Position numbers and translations under genes: made by a program | Part shown: positions 8,026-17,463 of the stretch, one piece after another | Numbering within the stretch: position 1 is the stretch's first letter | How the letters are laid out: each line of letters begins with the position of its first letter | DNA from: Candidatus Limimonas egerieequi | Lineage (GTDB): Bacteria; Bacillota; Clostridia; Oscillospirales; Acutalibacteraceae | DNA: 64,000 nt | Assembly (NCBI GenBank): GCA_018064455.1 | Contig: JAGHVH010000007.1 | Span: forward strand, 1-64,000 | Direction of reading: 5' to 3' | Notes under the pieces: generated by a model | The model's database searches: none | Seen by the model: the letters and a program-made list of their open reading frames with translations, nothing else | Told to the model about the DNA's origin: nothing

Positions 8026-11000
8026 ATGAACTTAAATATGAGCAAAGCGTATAAAACCGACACGCTGCGTTCTATCAAAAATACTCTGAGCCGTTTCATT
8101 TCAATTATCGCAATTGTTGCTCTTGGTACATCGTTCTTCGTAGGCTTTAATGCGGTCTACCCAGACATGATAGATACAGCGGATGAATACTTTGAGGACT
8201 ATAACTTGATGGATATCAGGGTTCAGTCCAACATAGGTATTTATGAGGATGAGCTTCAAAAGCTCTCTGAAATAGAGGGTGTCACAGCAGTTACAGGACA
8301 GAAGTTTGTCGATGGACTTGTTGAGATGCTCAACGATGAAGATGACCCACAGTTTGAGGGTCTCGTTGATATCGATGGTTCGCAGCTTACAATTCGTGCT
8401 TTTGCCCTTGATGTTGACAAGGCAGTAGCACATTCTGCGGACAAAGAGGATGACCCAACTTATATGAACAGACTTCGCCTTATCAAGGGCGAATGGCCTG
8501 ATGAAGTTGGCGAGTGCCTTATTACAGACTCAGGTCTTACAACACCTGATGAATTTCAAATTGGTGAAATCATCAGAATTGTAGGTGATGGTGAGGGCCT
8601 TGGCACTTATCTCCATACAACAGAATTCACAGTAGTTGGTATTGTTGAGTCACCATACTGGATTTCATTTGAGCGTGGTGCTACAACCGCTGGCTCTGGT
8701 AAACTCGGTGACTATATCTATATTCCACAGGAAACATTCACTGATGAGCTCAACTACTATAGTGAAGCGTACATCTCTGTTGATGGCGCTGATAAATATG
8801 ACCCATATTCCAAGAAGTATGACAAAGTAGTGGATCCAGTAATTGAGAGAATCCGTGCAGCATCAGAGGATCTCATGGCAAACACAAAAGCTGATTTGTC
8901 AATTACATTGCCACAGCGTATCGCTGATGGTGAGGCTACTTATGCAAAGGCAGAGGCAATTGCTAACCAAAAGCTTGGTGAGGCACTTGAGGAACTTGAG
9001 ACACTTCGTGCTTATTCAAAGGAAGGCGAGAATGCCCTTTCAAGTTATCAAGCACAGATTGATTCACAGTACTCAGCAGCTCTCTCTAAGATTGCTTCTG
9101 GTAACTCACAGTACTCCTCTCAACTCAAGCAATATAACAACTACTATCAGCAGGTAGTAGCAAATGAGAATCTTCTTACATCCAAGAAGAATGAATATGA
9201 TAGGAAACTGAACGAGTATAATACTGCAAAGGACAAACTCGTTGATGCAAATATCGAAATCAAATCTGCTGAGAATCAGATTAGTTCAACAGAGAATTTG
9301 ATTAAGACAACCAATATGGTTTCAACTCAGGTGCTTTCAAATTACAACGCTAATATGGAAGCTCTTGACCTTGAGACATTGGCCAACACAGTTCGTGAAT
9401 ATAACCCTGATTTGGCTGACCGTTTGGAAGCAGCAGCTGGTATCACAGGTCAGGGACTTGCAGCTGATGCATCATCTGTAATCAATGATGCAATGATTGA
9501 TTACAATGCACAGCTTAACGCTGCCAAGGCACAACTTGAGGCCGGTAAGCGTGAATATAGCGCAAACAAGGCAAAGCTTGATGCTGCTAATGCAGAACTT
9601 GCGAAGGCAAAGCAGGACCTCAATTCTGCTGAGGCAAAACTTACATCTGCAAAGCAGTCACTTGATACATACAAGCGCAAACTTGATGACGCTAATATCC
9701 AAATCAAGATGGGTGAACTTGAGTCTGACTCAAAGTATCAGTCAGCACTTTCACAACTCGAGATTAAAAAGGCACAGGCAGAGGCCGCTGCCAAGAACCT
9801 CGAGGAGTACGAGGCTGAGTATGCTGCTACTGAGAAATCAGTAAACGATCAGCTTATGGCTGCTCGTGGTCAGCTCGACAAGGCTCGCAACACTTATGAT
9901 CTCATTCAAAACGGCGATGCTGTACTCAATGTCTATTCAAGAGATGACTCTCCTGGATACACAGGCTACGGTTCTGCTGCATACAATATGAAAGCACTTG
10001 CAAAGGTGTTCCCAACATTCTTCTTCATTGTTTCAACACTTATCTGTCTTGTTACAATGACACGTATGGTAGAGGAGGAGAGAACACAGCTTGGTACTTT
10101 GAAAGCTCTTGGTTATGACAACAACACCATTGTTTCTAAATACTTAATCTATGCGCTTTCAGCATCCTTGATAGGTTCAGTACTTGGTACATCAATAGGC
10201 TTCATCGTATTCCCGAAAGCAATTTTTGCTGCATGGGGAATCATGTATGACTTGCCTTCTTGCAATCTCCACTACTACATCGGTTATGCACTTCTTGCAA
10301 CAATAATTGCTGTTGTATCAACTTGTGGTGCATCTCTCTTTGCTTGTAGGAGTGAGCTTGTATCAGTACCAGCAGTACTTATGCGACCAAAGCCACCAAA
10401 GGAAGGCAAACGTGTACTCCTTGAAAACGTGGACGCTATTTGGTCAAGACTCAACTTCACATCCAAGATCACTGTACGTAACCTCTTTAGAAATCCAAAG
10501 AGATTCATTATGACTCTTGTTGGTATCGGTGGTTGTACTGCACTTCTTCTTGCGGGCTTTGGTCTTTCAGACTCAGTTAGTGCTTGTATTGATAAGCAGT
10601 ATGGACAGGATGGTGTCGCACAGTACGATCTTCAGGTAGTATTAAAGAATGGTGCTACAAGCGACTCTGATATCGTTCGCGAGATTGACAATATGACAAC
10701 AGTTGACGATATGATGCTTGCAAAGCTTCAAGTTTGCAAAGGTTTCTCAGACAGAACAGACAACGAACTTGAAGTAGACGTTCTCGTACCAGAGAATCCA
10801 GAGATGCTTTCAAGTCTTGTTAATCTCAAGACCAAGAGAGGCAAGAAGGTAAACCTTGATGATTCTGGTGCAATTATCACTCAGAAGTTTGCAAACAAGA
10901 CTAACACAAGTGTAGGCGACACAGTAACCCTTCGTTGGACTGAGGGTGCAAAGGAAGTAACCTACGACGTAGTTGTATCTGCAATTGTTCAAAACTATAC

Positions 11001-11610
11001 ATTCCACTATGTATATATGACACCGGCTTACTATGAGCAGGTAACAGGTAGTGCGCCTTCATACACCTATATCTACACAAGCCTTAAGGACGACATCACT
11101 AAGGCTGAAAAGATTCAACTTGAAAATGATATTAACTCTTACTCAGAGGTTAACGGTTCTGTTTACACCTCGGTAGTTCAAAACAGCTTTGAGAACATCA
11201 TCAGTGCTTTGAACCTCGTAATCATAGTTCTTATCATTGCAGCTGGTGCACTTGCATTTGTAGTACTTTATAACCTCAACAACATCAACGTTAACGAGCG
11301 AATTCGTGAGCTTGCAACGCTCAAGGTACTCGGCTTCTATGACGGTGAAGTATCCGCATACATCTATCGTGAGAATATTATCTTGACGTTACTTGGTACA
11401 GCCATAGGTCTTCTCCTTGGTATTCCAATTCAGCGTTTGATTGTTAACGTTATTGATATTGATACCGTTACATTTGGTACACAGCTTGACTTTACAAGCT
11501 TTATCTTTGCAGCAGCACTCACAATTATATTCGCTGTTTTAGTCAACCTCATCATGCATTTCAACTTGAAGCACATTAAGATGGTTGAATCACTTAAATC
11601 AGTTGAATAA
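8026..11610 (+). CDS. Large FtsX-type ABC permease with a long coiled coil
   Basis: A 1194-residue permease paired with the ATPase just upstream. One N-terminal helix (about residues 20-42) precedes a ~250-residue extracellular part. Next comes a very long Ala/Gln/Lys/Glu-rich coiled-coil region (about residues 300-630), then an FtsX core with three helices (~655-780), another helix near 825, an extracellular domain, and a second FtsX core with three helices near the C-terminus. This fits the large Gram-positive putative-ABC-export permeases. I chose ATG 8026 (MNLNMSKAY) over the upstream TTG at 8011, which has no spaced ribosome binding site; ATG 8038 is another option. No substrate is indicated. 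Confidence 0.88.
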   Translation: MNLNMSKAYKTDTLRSIKNTLSRFISIIAIVALGTSFFVGFNAVYPDMIDTADEYFEDYNLMDIRVQSNIGIYEDELQKLSEIEGVTAVTGQKFVDGLVEMLNDEDDPQFEGLVDIDGSQLTIRAFALDVDKAVAHSADKEDDPTYMNRLRLIKGEWPDEVGECLITDSGLTTPDEFQIGEIIRIVGDGEGLGTYLHTTEFTVVGIVESPYWISFERGATTAGSGKLGDYIYIPQETFTDELNYYSEAYISVDGADKYDPYSKKYDKVVDPVIERIRAASEDLMANTKADLSITLPQRIADGEATYAKAEAIANQKLGEALEELETLRAYSKEGENALSSYQAQIDSQYSAALSKIASGNSQYSSQLKQYNNYYQQVVANENLLTSKKNEYDRKLNEYNTAKDKLVDANIEIKSAENQISSTENLIKTTNMVSTQVLSNYNANMEALDLETLANTVREYNPDLADRLEAAAGITGQGLAADASSVINDAMIDYNAQLNAAKAQLEAGKREYSANKAKLDAANAELAKAKQDLNSAEAKLTSAKQSLDTYKRKLDDANIQIKMGELESDSKYQSALSQLEIKKAQAEAAAKNLEEYEAEYAATEKSVNDQLMAARGQLDKARNTYDLIQNGDAVLNVYSRDDSPGYTGYGSAAYNMKALAKVFPTFFFIVSTLICLVTMTRMVEEERTQLGTLKALGYDNNTIVSKYLIYALSASLIGSVLGTSIGFIVFPKAIFAAWGIMYDLPSCNLHYYIGYALLATIIAVVSTCGASLFACRSELVSVPAVLMRPKPPKEGKRVLLENVDAIWSRLNFTSKITVRNLFRNPKRFIMTLVGIGGCTALLLAGFGLSDSVSACIDKQYGQDGVAQYDLQVVLKNGATSDSDIVREIDNMTTVDDMMLAKLQVCKGFSDRTDNELEVDVLVPENPEMLSSLVNLKTKRGKKVNLDDSGAIITQKFANKTNTSVGDTVTLRWTEGAKEVTYDVVVSAIVQNYTFHYVYMTPAYYEQVTGSAPSYTYIYTSLKDDITKAEKIQLENDINSYSEVNGSVYTSVVQNSFENIISALNLVIIVLIIAAGALAFVVLYNLNNINVNERIRELATLKVLGFYDGEVSAYIYRENIILTLLGTAIGLLLGIPIQRLIVNVIDIDTVTFGTQLDFTSFIFAAALTIIFAVLVNLIMHFNLKHIKMVESLKSVE

Positions 11611-11639
11611 TTGACTTTAGCACTTTACTGTGATAAAAT
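11611..11639 (+). promoter_or_regulatory. Promoter of the symporter gene
   Basis: TTGACT (11611-11616), 17-bp spacer, TAAAAT (11634-11639), immediately after the permease stop codon and 28 bp before the symporter ATG. Confidence 0.65.
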
Positions 11640-11666
11640 ACTAAAGTATTTTTAGGAGGTAATTAT

Positions 11667-13196
11667 ATGATAGGTGAGATTATCGCATTTGTACTCTATT
11701 TCTGTTTGATGATGGGAATAGGCGTATTCTTCTTTATCAAGAGTAAGAACATGTCTGATGAGAAGGACTATTTCCTTGGTGGCCGTGCTATGGGTCCTTG
11801 GGTAACAGCTCTTTCAGCTCAGGCATCTGATATGTCAGCTTGGCTCCTTATGGGTCTCCCTGGTTCAATCCTTGCTTTTGGTATGGGACAGGCTTGGATC
11901 GGTATCGGACTTTGCCTTGGCACAATCGCTAACTGGATTTTCTGTGCAAAGCGTCTTCGTAAGTTCTCAAAGGCTGCGAATGACTCAATAACTCTTCCAC
12001 AGTACCTTACAAACAGATTCGTATCAGACAGTAAGGCACTTTCAGTTATCTGCGCAATCATTTTCCTTATAGCATTTACAGTTTATGTTGCATCAGCTTT
12101 TTCAGCAGGTGCTACAGTATTTACAACACTTATTCCATCACTTTCAAATGGAACAGCAATGATTATCTTTGCAGCTATCATTTTGGTTTACACATTCCTT
12201 GGTGGATTTAAGGCAGTTTGCTGGACAGACTTCTTCCAGGGCCTTTTGATGCTTGTTGCACTTCTTGCAGTTCCAATTCTTGCTGCAATTAATATGAAGG
12301 GCCTTGATAGCGGTGTTATTGCTACAAACCTTGCAGCAATAGGTGAGTATCCAGCATTCACATCAAATTTATTTAATGCAACATGGCAGGAAATAGTAAC
12401 TGGTCTCGGCTGGGGTCTTGGCTACTTTGGTATGCCTCACATCCTTGTTCGTTTCATGTCTATTGAAAAGCCATCTATGGTTAAGAAGTCAGCAACTGTT
12501 GCAATTATTTGGGTAGTTTTATCTCTTGGTGCAGCAATCCTTATTGCTTACTTCGGCCGTATGTACATCGCTTCCGAGCTTCTTGCTGACGGTCTTCAGA
12601 AGACAGTATTTATTGCTCTTGCAAGAAAATGGTTCCCACCATTTGTTGCTGGTCTTCTTCTTGCTGCTATTATCGCTGCTTCAATGTCAACAGCTGATAG
12701 CCAGCTTCTTGTTGCTAGCTCATCATTCACAAGTGATATCTATAAGCCACTCATCAAGAAGGACGCATCAGATAAGGAAGTCCTCTGGATTGGTCGTGTA
12801 GTTGTTGTAATCGTTTCAGTTATCGCTTACTTTATCGCAAGCTCTGGCGGTGAGGGTGCACAGTTCATCATGAACATGGTTGAGAATGCATGGGGCCTCT
12901 TTGGTGCATCATTCGGACCAGTTGTATTGCTCTCACTCTTCTGGAAGCGCTTCAACTACTCTGGCGCTATCGCTGGTATCGTAACAGGTGCAGTTGTTGA
13001 TATCGCTTATCTTGTATGCTTCACAAGCACAGTTATTTCTGGTGGCCTTATCGCAGACACAGGTGTTTATGAAATCGTTCCAGGTTTCATCATCGGTGGC
13101 ATAGTTGCAATTGTTGTAACACTCCTTACAAAGGCTCCATCAGCTGAGGTAGAGGCACTCTACGCTCACGCAACAGACGAAAGTATAGACGATTAA
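11667..13196 (+). CDS. putP: Sodium:solute symporter, PutP-like (sodium/proline)
   Basis: A 509-residue member of the SSS family with about 13 membrane helices. N-terminal features match PutP: DYFLGGRAMGPWVTALSAQASDMSAWLLMGLPG, where SAQASDMSAWL is a sodium/proline-site signature. Later motifs include GxFKAVCWTDFFQG and AAIIAASMSTADSQLLVASSSF with the conserved Ser/Thr sodium ligands. The length is normal. It would import proline, or a similar amino acid, with sodium. It has its own promoter and a strong terminator, so it is probably monocistronic. Substrate specificity is inferred from overall similarity only. Confidence 0.9.
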   Translation: MIGEIIAFVLYFCLMMGIGVFFFIKSKNMSDEKDYFLGGRAMGPWVTALSAQASDMSAWLLMGLPGSILAFGMGQAWIGIGLCLGTIANWIFCAKRLRKFSKAANDSITLPQYLTNRFVSDSKALSVICAIIFLIAFTVYVASAFSAGATVFTTLIPSLSNGTAMIIFAAIILVYTFLGGFKAVCWTDFFQGLLMLVALLAVPILAAINMKGLDSGVIATNLAAIGEYPAFTSNLFNATWQEIVTGLGWGLGYFGMPHILVRFMSIEKPSMVKKSATVAIIWVVLSLGAAILIAYFGRMYIASELLADGLQKTVFIALARKWFPPFVAGLLLAAIIAASMSTADSQLLVASSSFTSDIYKPLIKKDASDKEVLWIGRVVVVIVSVIAYFIASSGGEGAQFIMNMVENAWGLFGASFGPVVLLSLFWKRFNYSGAIAGIVTGAVVDIAYLVCFTSTVISGGLIADTGVYEIVPGFIIGGIVAIVVTLLTKAPSAEVEALYAHATDESIDD

Positions 13197-13214
13197 TATA
13201 TACTTCCACAAAGG

Positions 13215-13255
13215 AAAGGACCACACCTCCGTCGGTGTGGTCCTTTTCGTTTTTT
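13215..13255. terminator. Terminator between convergent putP and pdp
   Basis: A 13-bp perfect stem, AAAGGACCACACC (13215-13227) and GGTGTGGTCCTTT (13234-13246), is followed by a T-rich run on the plus strand. The 5' side is A-rich, so it may also stop the leftward deo transcript. Confidence 0.85.
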
Positions 13256-13259
13256 ATAT

Positions 13260-14561
13260 TTACTTGATTATTTCATAGATTAGTTTCTCATCGACTGGTT
13301 TAGTCTCCGACATTTCGATAGTGCCAAGAATCATTTTCTCAGCATCAATAATTTTGTCCTCAAGGTCAGTGTAGAGGATAGCGATAGTATCTCCTACATT
13401 AACGTATGAGCCGGTTTTCTTAAGGAGTGAAATGCCAGCTTTGTAATCGATTGAATCCTCTTTCTTTTCACGTCCAGCACCCAGTACAACTGATGCAATA
13501 CCTATTGTTTCAGCATTCATATGTGAGATGTAACCAGCGTGTTCTGCCTTGACTTCATATACATATTTGCTTGATTCAAAGAGGGAAGGATCATCGATGA
13601 ACCTTACGTCTCCGCCTTGCGCTGCGACCATTTCCTTGAACTTCTTAAATGCTGCGCCACTGCTTATTGCTTCTTCTATCTTTGGCATAGCGTCCTCTGC
13701 GCTGACGCCAAAGCAGGAGGCATACATGAGACTTGCAATTGTTTTACATACTGTAACAAGGTCCTCTGGACCATTGCCACGAAGCACGTCGATTGCTTCT
13801 TTGACCTCTAGGATATTGCCGATGTTGATGCCGAGTGGGGTATCCATATTTGTTATAACAGCGGTCATATGGCGTCCTGCCATGTTGCCGATTTCAACCA
13901 TTGCCTTTGCAAGCTCGCGCGCTGCCTCTGGCGTCTTCATGAAAGCGCCACTGCCGCAGGTCACATCGAGTACGATGTGCTGGCTGCCAGCGCTTAGCTT
14001 CTTGGAGATGATGGAGGAGGCGATGAGAGGGAGACTTTCAACAGTCGCCGTAACATCGCGAAGCGCGTAGAGCTTTTTGTCGGCAGGTGTCAGGTTGCCT
14101 GACTGGCCGATAACGGCAATGCCTGTTTGCTTTACTATTGAAAAGAACACATCTGATGGGATTTCAACTTTGAATCCAGGTATGGATTCAAGTTTGTCCA
14201 CTGTACCACCGGTATGGCCGAGGCCTCGGCCACTCATCTTGGCGACTGTGCATCCAAGCGTTGCGGCGATTGGGGCAACGATAAGGGTAACCTTATCGCC
14301 AACACCGCCAGTTGAATGCTTGTCGACTGTCTTGTCGCCAAGTACTGATAAATCAAGCATATCGCCCGATTTTGCCATAGCAAGTGTGAGGTCAGTTGTC
14401 TCACGTGGGTTCATGCCTTTATAAAAGATTGCCATGCAAAGGGCGGAGGCTTGATAGTCAGGAATTTCACCCTTGGTATATCCTTCGATGAAGAAGTTAA
14501 TCTCCTCGGTGGAGAGTTCTTCGCCATCTCTTTTTTTCTTGATTATGTCATACATACGCAT
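13260..14561 (-). CDS. pdp: Pyrimidine-nucleoside phosphorylase
   Basis: A 433-residue enzyme of the thymidine/pyrimidine nucleoside phosphorylase family, releasing uracil or thymine and (deoxy)ribose-1-phosphate. The signature SGRGLGHTGGTVDKLESIPGF is near residue 110, the phosphate loop KHSTGGVGDKV near residue 81, and the family's Lys/Ser/Thr base-binding segment is present. The length matches Gram-positive Pdp. It is the last gene of deoB-cdd-pdp, 17 bp after cdd, and its (deoxy)ribose-1-phosphate product feeds DeoB. The name deoA would be equally defensible. Confidence 0.93.
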   Translation of the reverse strand: MRMYDIIKKKRDGEELSTEEINFFIEGYTKGEIPDYQASALCMAIFYKGMNPRETTDLTLAMAKSGDMLDLSVLGDKTVDKHSTGGVGDKVTLIVAPIAATLGCTVAKMSGRGLGHTGGTVDKLESIPGFKVEIPSDVFFSIVKQTGIAVIGQSGNLTPADKKLYALRDVTATVESLPLIASSIISKKLSAGSQHIVLDVTCGSGAFMKTPEAARELAKAMVEIGNMAGRHMTAVITNMDTPLGINIGNILEVKEAIDVLRGNGPEDLVTVCKTIASLMYASCFGVSAEDAMPKIEEAISSGAAFKKFKEMVAAQGGDVRFIDDPSLFESSKYVYEVKAEHAGYISHMNAETIGIASVVLGAGREKKEDSIDYKAGISLLKKTGSYVNVGDTIAILYTDLEDKIIDAEKMILGTIEMSETKPVDEKLIYEIIK

Positions 14562-14578
14562 AAGTCTTTACCTCGCGA

Positions 14579-14980
14579 TTAAAATTCATCAAATGCGTGT
14601 GGGAGAAGGTCGTCAAGGCCCATTGAGATGATGTCTCCCTTATCATTTGTGAAGTAGAATTTGAAAGATATGTCAACAAATTCTGAAAGGGCCTGTCTGC
14701 ATATGCCACATGGGTAGCAAAAGTCCTCTATGACGCCGTTTCTGCCGCCTACAATTGCTATGGCGACAAAATCCTTGTGTCCTTCGGAAACGGCTTTAAA
14801 GAGGGCTGTGCGCTCTGCACAGATACCAGCTCCAAATGCTGCATTTTCAATATTACATCCAGTGTAAACGCTACCGTCTTTTGAGAGGAGCGCAGCACCA
14901 ACAAAGAAGTTTGAGTAAGGGGCATAGGCACCGGCCATTGCCTCTTTTGCCTTTAATAAAAGTTCTTCACCAGAGAGCAT
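14579..14980 (-). CDS. cdd: Cytidine deaminase
   Basis: A 133-residue tetrameric-type zinc enzyme deaminating (deoxy)cytidine to (deoxy)uridine. The zinc site is complete: the Cys of GAGICAERTALF with catalytic Glu, and Cys-x2-Cys in PCGICRQALSEF. The N-terminal substrate segment is AYAPYSNFFVGAALL. AAGGAGG lies upstream of the start. It sits between deoB and pdp, with 11- and 17-bp gaps, and supplies uridine for the phosphorylase. Confidence 0.95.
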   Translation of the reverse strand: MLSGEELLLKAKEAMAGAYAPYSNFFVGAALLSKDGSVYTGCNIENAAFGAGICAERTALFKAVSEGHKDFVAIAIVGGRNGVIEDFCYPCGICRQALSEFVDISFKFYFTNDKGDIISMGLDDLLPHAFDEF

Positions 14981-14991
14981 ATTAATCCTCC

Positions 14992-16197
14992 TTAAAGTAT
15001 CGGTTTATGAAATCTTGCGAGTGGGTCCGGTGTGAATGTTACATCAGATAGGAAACTGACACCTGCAAGGTCTGTTGCAAATCCAAAAAGGTCCTCGATT
15101 GTCTTGCCTATGTCGGCATAGGTTTTCCTTGTACCTAGGTTGTTTGCAGGACCACCGCGAGTGTACCAGATAAGTGGGATGTATTCGCGTGTGTGGTCAG
15201 TGTGTTTTGTAAATGATGGGTCACAGCCGTGATCGGCAGTGATTATAAGTACGTCATCGTCGCGAAGTTTGCCAATAAAGCCCTTGAGCCAAGCATCGAA
15301 TTCTGCGATGCCAGCGGCATAGCCGTCAATATCGCGACGGTGACCATAGAGCATATCAAAGTCGACAAGGTTGGCAAAACAGAGTCCGTCAAAGTCGCGT
15401 GTGACTATCTCATCAAGTGTCTCCATACCGTTTGTGTTACCGGTTGTTGGATGACTTTCAGTTACTCCAGAACCAGCGAAGATGTCGCTGATTTTTCCTA
15501 TAGATATGACATCTTTGCCATAGTACTTTAAAACATTGAGAAGTGTTCCAGGAGGTGTAAGTGAGAAGTCATGGCGTCTTGGTGTACGTGTGTAGTTGCC
15601 TGATGTTCCGATAAATGGACGAGCAATGACACGACCTACGGCATGCTCACCTTGTAAAATCTCGCGCGCAATTTTGCAGTACTCATAGAGCTGCTCTACT
15701 GGGACAACGTCCTCGTGAGCAGCGATTTGGAATACGCTGTCTGCTGATGTGTATACGATGAGCTTGCCAGTTTTTACGTGCTCATCGCCGTACTCGTTTA
15801 TTATCTGCGTACCTGAATATGGCTTGTTTACAAGCCAACCTCTGCCAGTACGCTTTGAAAACTCATCCATTACCTCAGCCGGGAATCCGTCTGGGTATGT
15901 TGGCATCGCTTGCTCGCTGATACAACCACAGATTTCCCAATGGCCAGTAGTTGTATCTTTGCCACGCGATGCCTCCTCGCATCGACCAAATGATGCGAGA
16001 GGGGATGAAAAACTTGTATGCCAAGAAAGCCCGTCAATATTGAAAAGGCCGAGTTTTTCGAGTGTGTTAGCACTGAATTTTTCAGATGTAGTACATGCCT
16101 TGATAGTGTTGGCGCCAACGTCACCAAAATCGGCTGCGTCAGGAAGTTCACCAATTCCAAAACTATCGAGGACAATCATAAATACGCGTTTTGCCAT
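14992..16197 (-). CDS. deoB: Phosphopentomutase
   Basis: A 401-residue enzyme of the alkaline-phosphatase superfamily that converts (deoxy)ribose-1-phosphate to the 5-phosphate. Metal ligands are visible in VLDSFGIGELPDA at the N-terminus (first Asp), in DFDMLYGHRRD near residue 280 and in ADHGCDPSFTKHTDHTREY near residue 320. The phosphorylated Thr lies in GKDTTTGHWEI. AGAGGTG lies upstream of the start. It is the first gene of the leftward deo unit, divergent from the lipoprotein-deoC-deoD genes that complete the pathway. Confidence 0.95.
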   Translation of the reverse strand: MAKRVFMIVLDSFGIGELPDAADFGDVGANTIKACTTSEKFSANTLEKLGLFNIDGLSWHTSFSSPLASFGRCEEASRGKDTTTGHWEICGCISEQAMPTYPDGFPAEVMDEFSKRTGRGWLVNKPYSGTQIINEYGDEHVKTGKLIVYTSADSVFQIAAHEDVVPVEQLYEYCKIAREILQGEHAVGRVIARPFIGTSGNYTRTPRRHDFSLTPPGTLLNVLKYYGKDVISIGKISDIFAGSGVTESHPTTGNTNGMETLDEIVTRDFDGLCFANLVDFDMLYGHRRDIDGYAAGIAEFDAWLKGFIGKLRDDDVLIITADHGCDPSFTKHTDHTREYIPLIWYTRGGPANNLGTRKTYADIGKTIEDLFGFATDLAGVSFLSDVTFTPDPLARFHKPIL

Positions 16198-16214
16198 AAA
16201 AACACCTCTTAAAT

Positions 16215-16257
16215 ATTATAAACGTTTCATTGAAATAATTAAAGTAAATGTTATAAT
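16215..16257. promoter_or_regulatory. Divergent deo promoters with candidate shared operator
   Basis: Rightward: TTGAAA (16230-16235), 16-bp spacer, TATAAT (16252-16257). Leftward: TTTAAT (minus strand of 16238-16243), 17-bp spacer, TATAAT (minus strand of 16215-16220). The palindromes AAACGTTT (16220-16227) and TTTCA-T-TGAAA (16225-16235) lie in the leftward spacer and on the rightward -35 box. One regulator bound here could therefore control both arms. Confidence 0.6.
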
Positions 16258-16286
16258 TAGGGTAGTATGTTTAATAGGAGGAAATT

Positions 16287-17462
16287 ATGAAAAGGATAAT
16301 TTCACTATTATTAGTTTTTGTAATCGTTTTTGCACTGACAGGTTGTAATAGCAAAATAGTTGCTGATGAACCACTTGATATGAGTGTCGCAATGGTAACT
16401 GACTCTGGTGATATCACTGACCAGTCTTTTAACCAAACCACATACGAGGCTGCCAAGGCTTGGTGTGAGGAAAACGATGCAAATTTTAACTATTACCATC
16501 CGGATGGTGACGATGTTGACCACAGAGTAGCATCGGTTGATCAGGCTGTTAAAGATGGCTATAACATAATACTTCTTCCAGGTAATGCCTTTGGTGCGAC
16601 AATAGTGCGTGTTGCCGAGAAGTATCCTGATGTTAAGTTTATTTTGCTTGATGTTTCCAAGGATGACATCCTTGCAGCTGCTTTTGAGAGGGACAGCAAG
16701 GAATATGACTACAATACAGATCATTGGAACATAGATGATTTCGTTGATATTTCCAATGTTTATTCAGCAATCTATCATGAGGAACTCTCAGGCTATATGG
16801 CTGGCTACGCTGCTGTAATGCTTGGATATGAGAACCTTGGCTACATCGGTGGCAAGGCTGTTCCAGCAGTTATAAGATATGGATATGGATATATCCAGGG
16901 TGCTGATGATGCGGCTCGTGAACTTGAAAAACAAGTTACAGTAACCTATGGCTACTGCAACCAGTTCCTTGCTGATGACCGTATTACCGTTGTAATGAAC
17001 GACTGGTACTTAAGAGGAGTGGAAGTAATATTCTCCTGTGGCGGTGGCATTTGGGAGTCTGTTGCAAAGGCCGCAAGCGTTAACCACAAAAAACTTATCG
17101 GCGTTGACGTCGATCAAAAGGGAATTGTTGATTCCACTTATGGCGAGGGTCTTATCGTTACTTCCGCTATGAAGGGTCTTGGTGCAACAGTTACTTCAAC
17201 TCTTGATAAGATCAAGGGAGGATTCTGGGAAGCACTTGCTGGAAATATTGCAACGCTTGGTATTGTTTCAACAACTGATCCAACAGCAAACTATGCCCAG
17301 CTTCCAATCGATTCAACAGAGTTTGAGGAAGGCAAGTTTACACTTCATGATTACTACACATTGATTGCTGATATGCGAAGCGATAAGCTTATTATCTCTT
17401 CAAGCATTGATGCTTTTCCGACAACTACCAATGTAACAATCGACGACAAGGGGGATGTCTGA
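16287..17462 (+). CDS. BMP-family nucleoside-binding lipoprotein
   Basis: A 391-residue extracytoplasmic lipoprotein. The signal peptide ends in a lipobox (FALTGCNS, lipidated Cys near residue 20). The mature part is the BMP/PnrA/Med fold: VAMVTDSGDITDQSFNQTTYEAAKAW near residue 33, ILLPGNAFG, and GYIGGKAVPAVIRYGYGYIQGA. Family members bind purine nucleosides for an ABC importer. Context agrees: deoC and deoD follow with overlapping or 1-bp junctions. No ABC ATPase or permease for it is encoded here, so its transporter must lie elsewhere, or the protein works as a sensor. Confidence 0.9.
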   Translation: MKRIISLLLVFVIVFALTGCNSKIVADEPLDMSVAMVTDSGDITDQSFNQTTYEAAKAWCEENDANFNYYHPDGDDVDHRVASVDQAVKDGYNIILLPGNAFGATIVRVAEKYPDVKFILLDVSKDDILAAAFERDSKEYDYNTDHWNIDDFVDISNVYSAIYHEELSGYMAGYAAVMLGYENLGYIGGKAVPAVIRYGYGYIQGADDAARELEKQVTVTYGYCNQFLADDRITVVMNDWYLRGVEVIFSCGGGIWESVAKAASVNHKKLIGVDVDQKGIVDSTYGEGLIVTSAMKGLGATVTSTLDKIKGGFWEALAGNIATLGIVSTTDPTANYAQLPIDSTEFEEGKFTLHDYYTLIADMRSDKLIISSSIDAFPTTTNVTIDDKGDV

Positions 17463-17463
17463 T

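Noticed and set aside
16218-16230. CcpA cre site
   Set aside because: The half-sites around the central CG are one base too close for the usual 14-base cre pattern; listed only as a generic palindrome.
15749-16348. 199-residue plus-strand frame opposite deoB, running into the deo intergenic region
   Set aside because: Overlaps a fully conserved deoB, lacks a ribosome binding site and would cover both divergent promoters.
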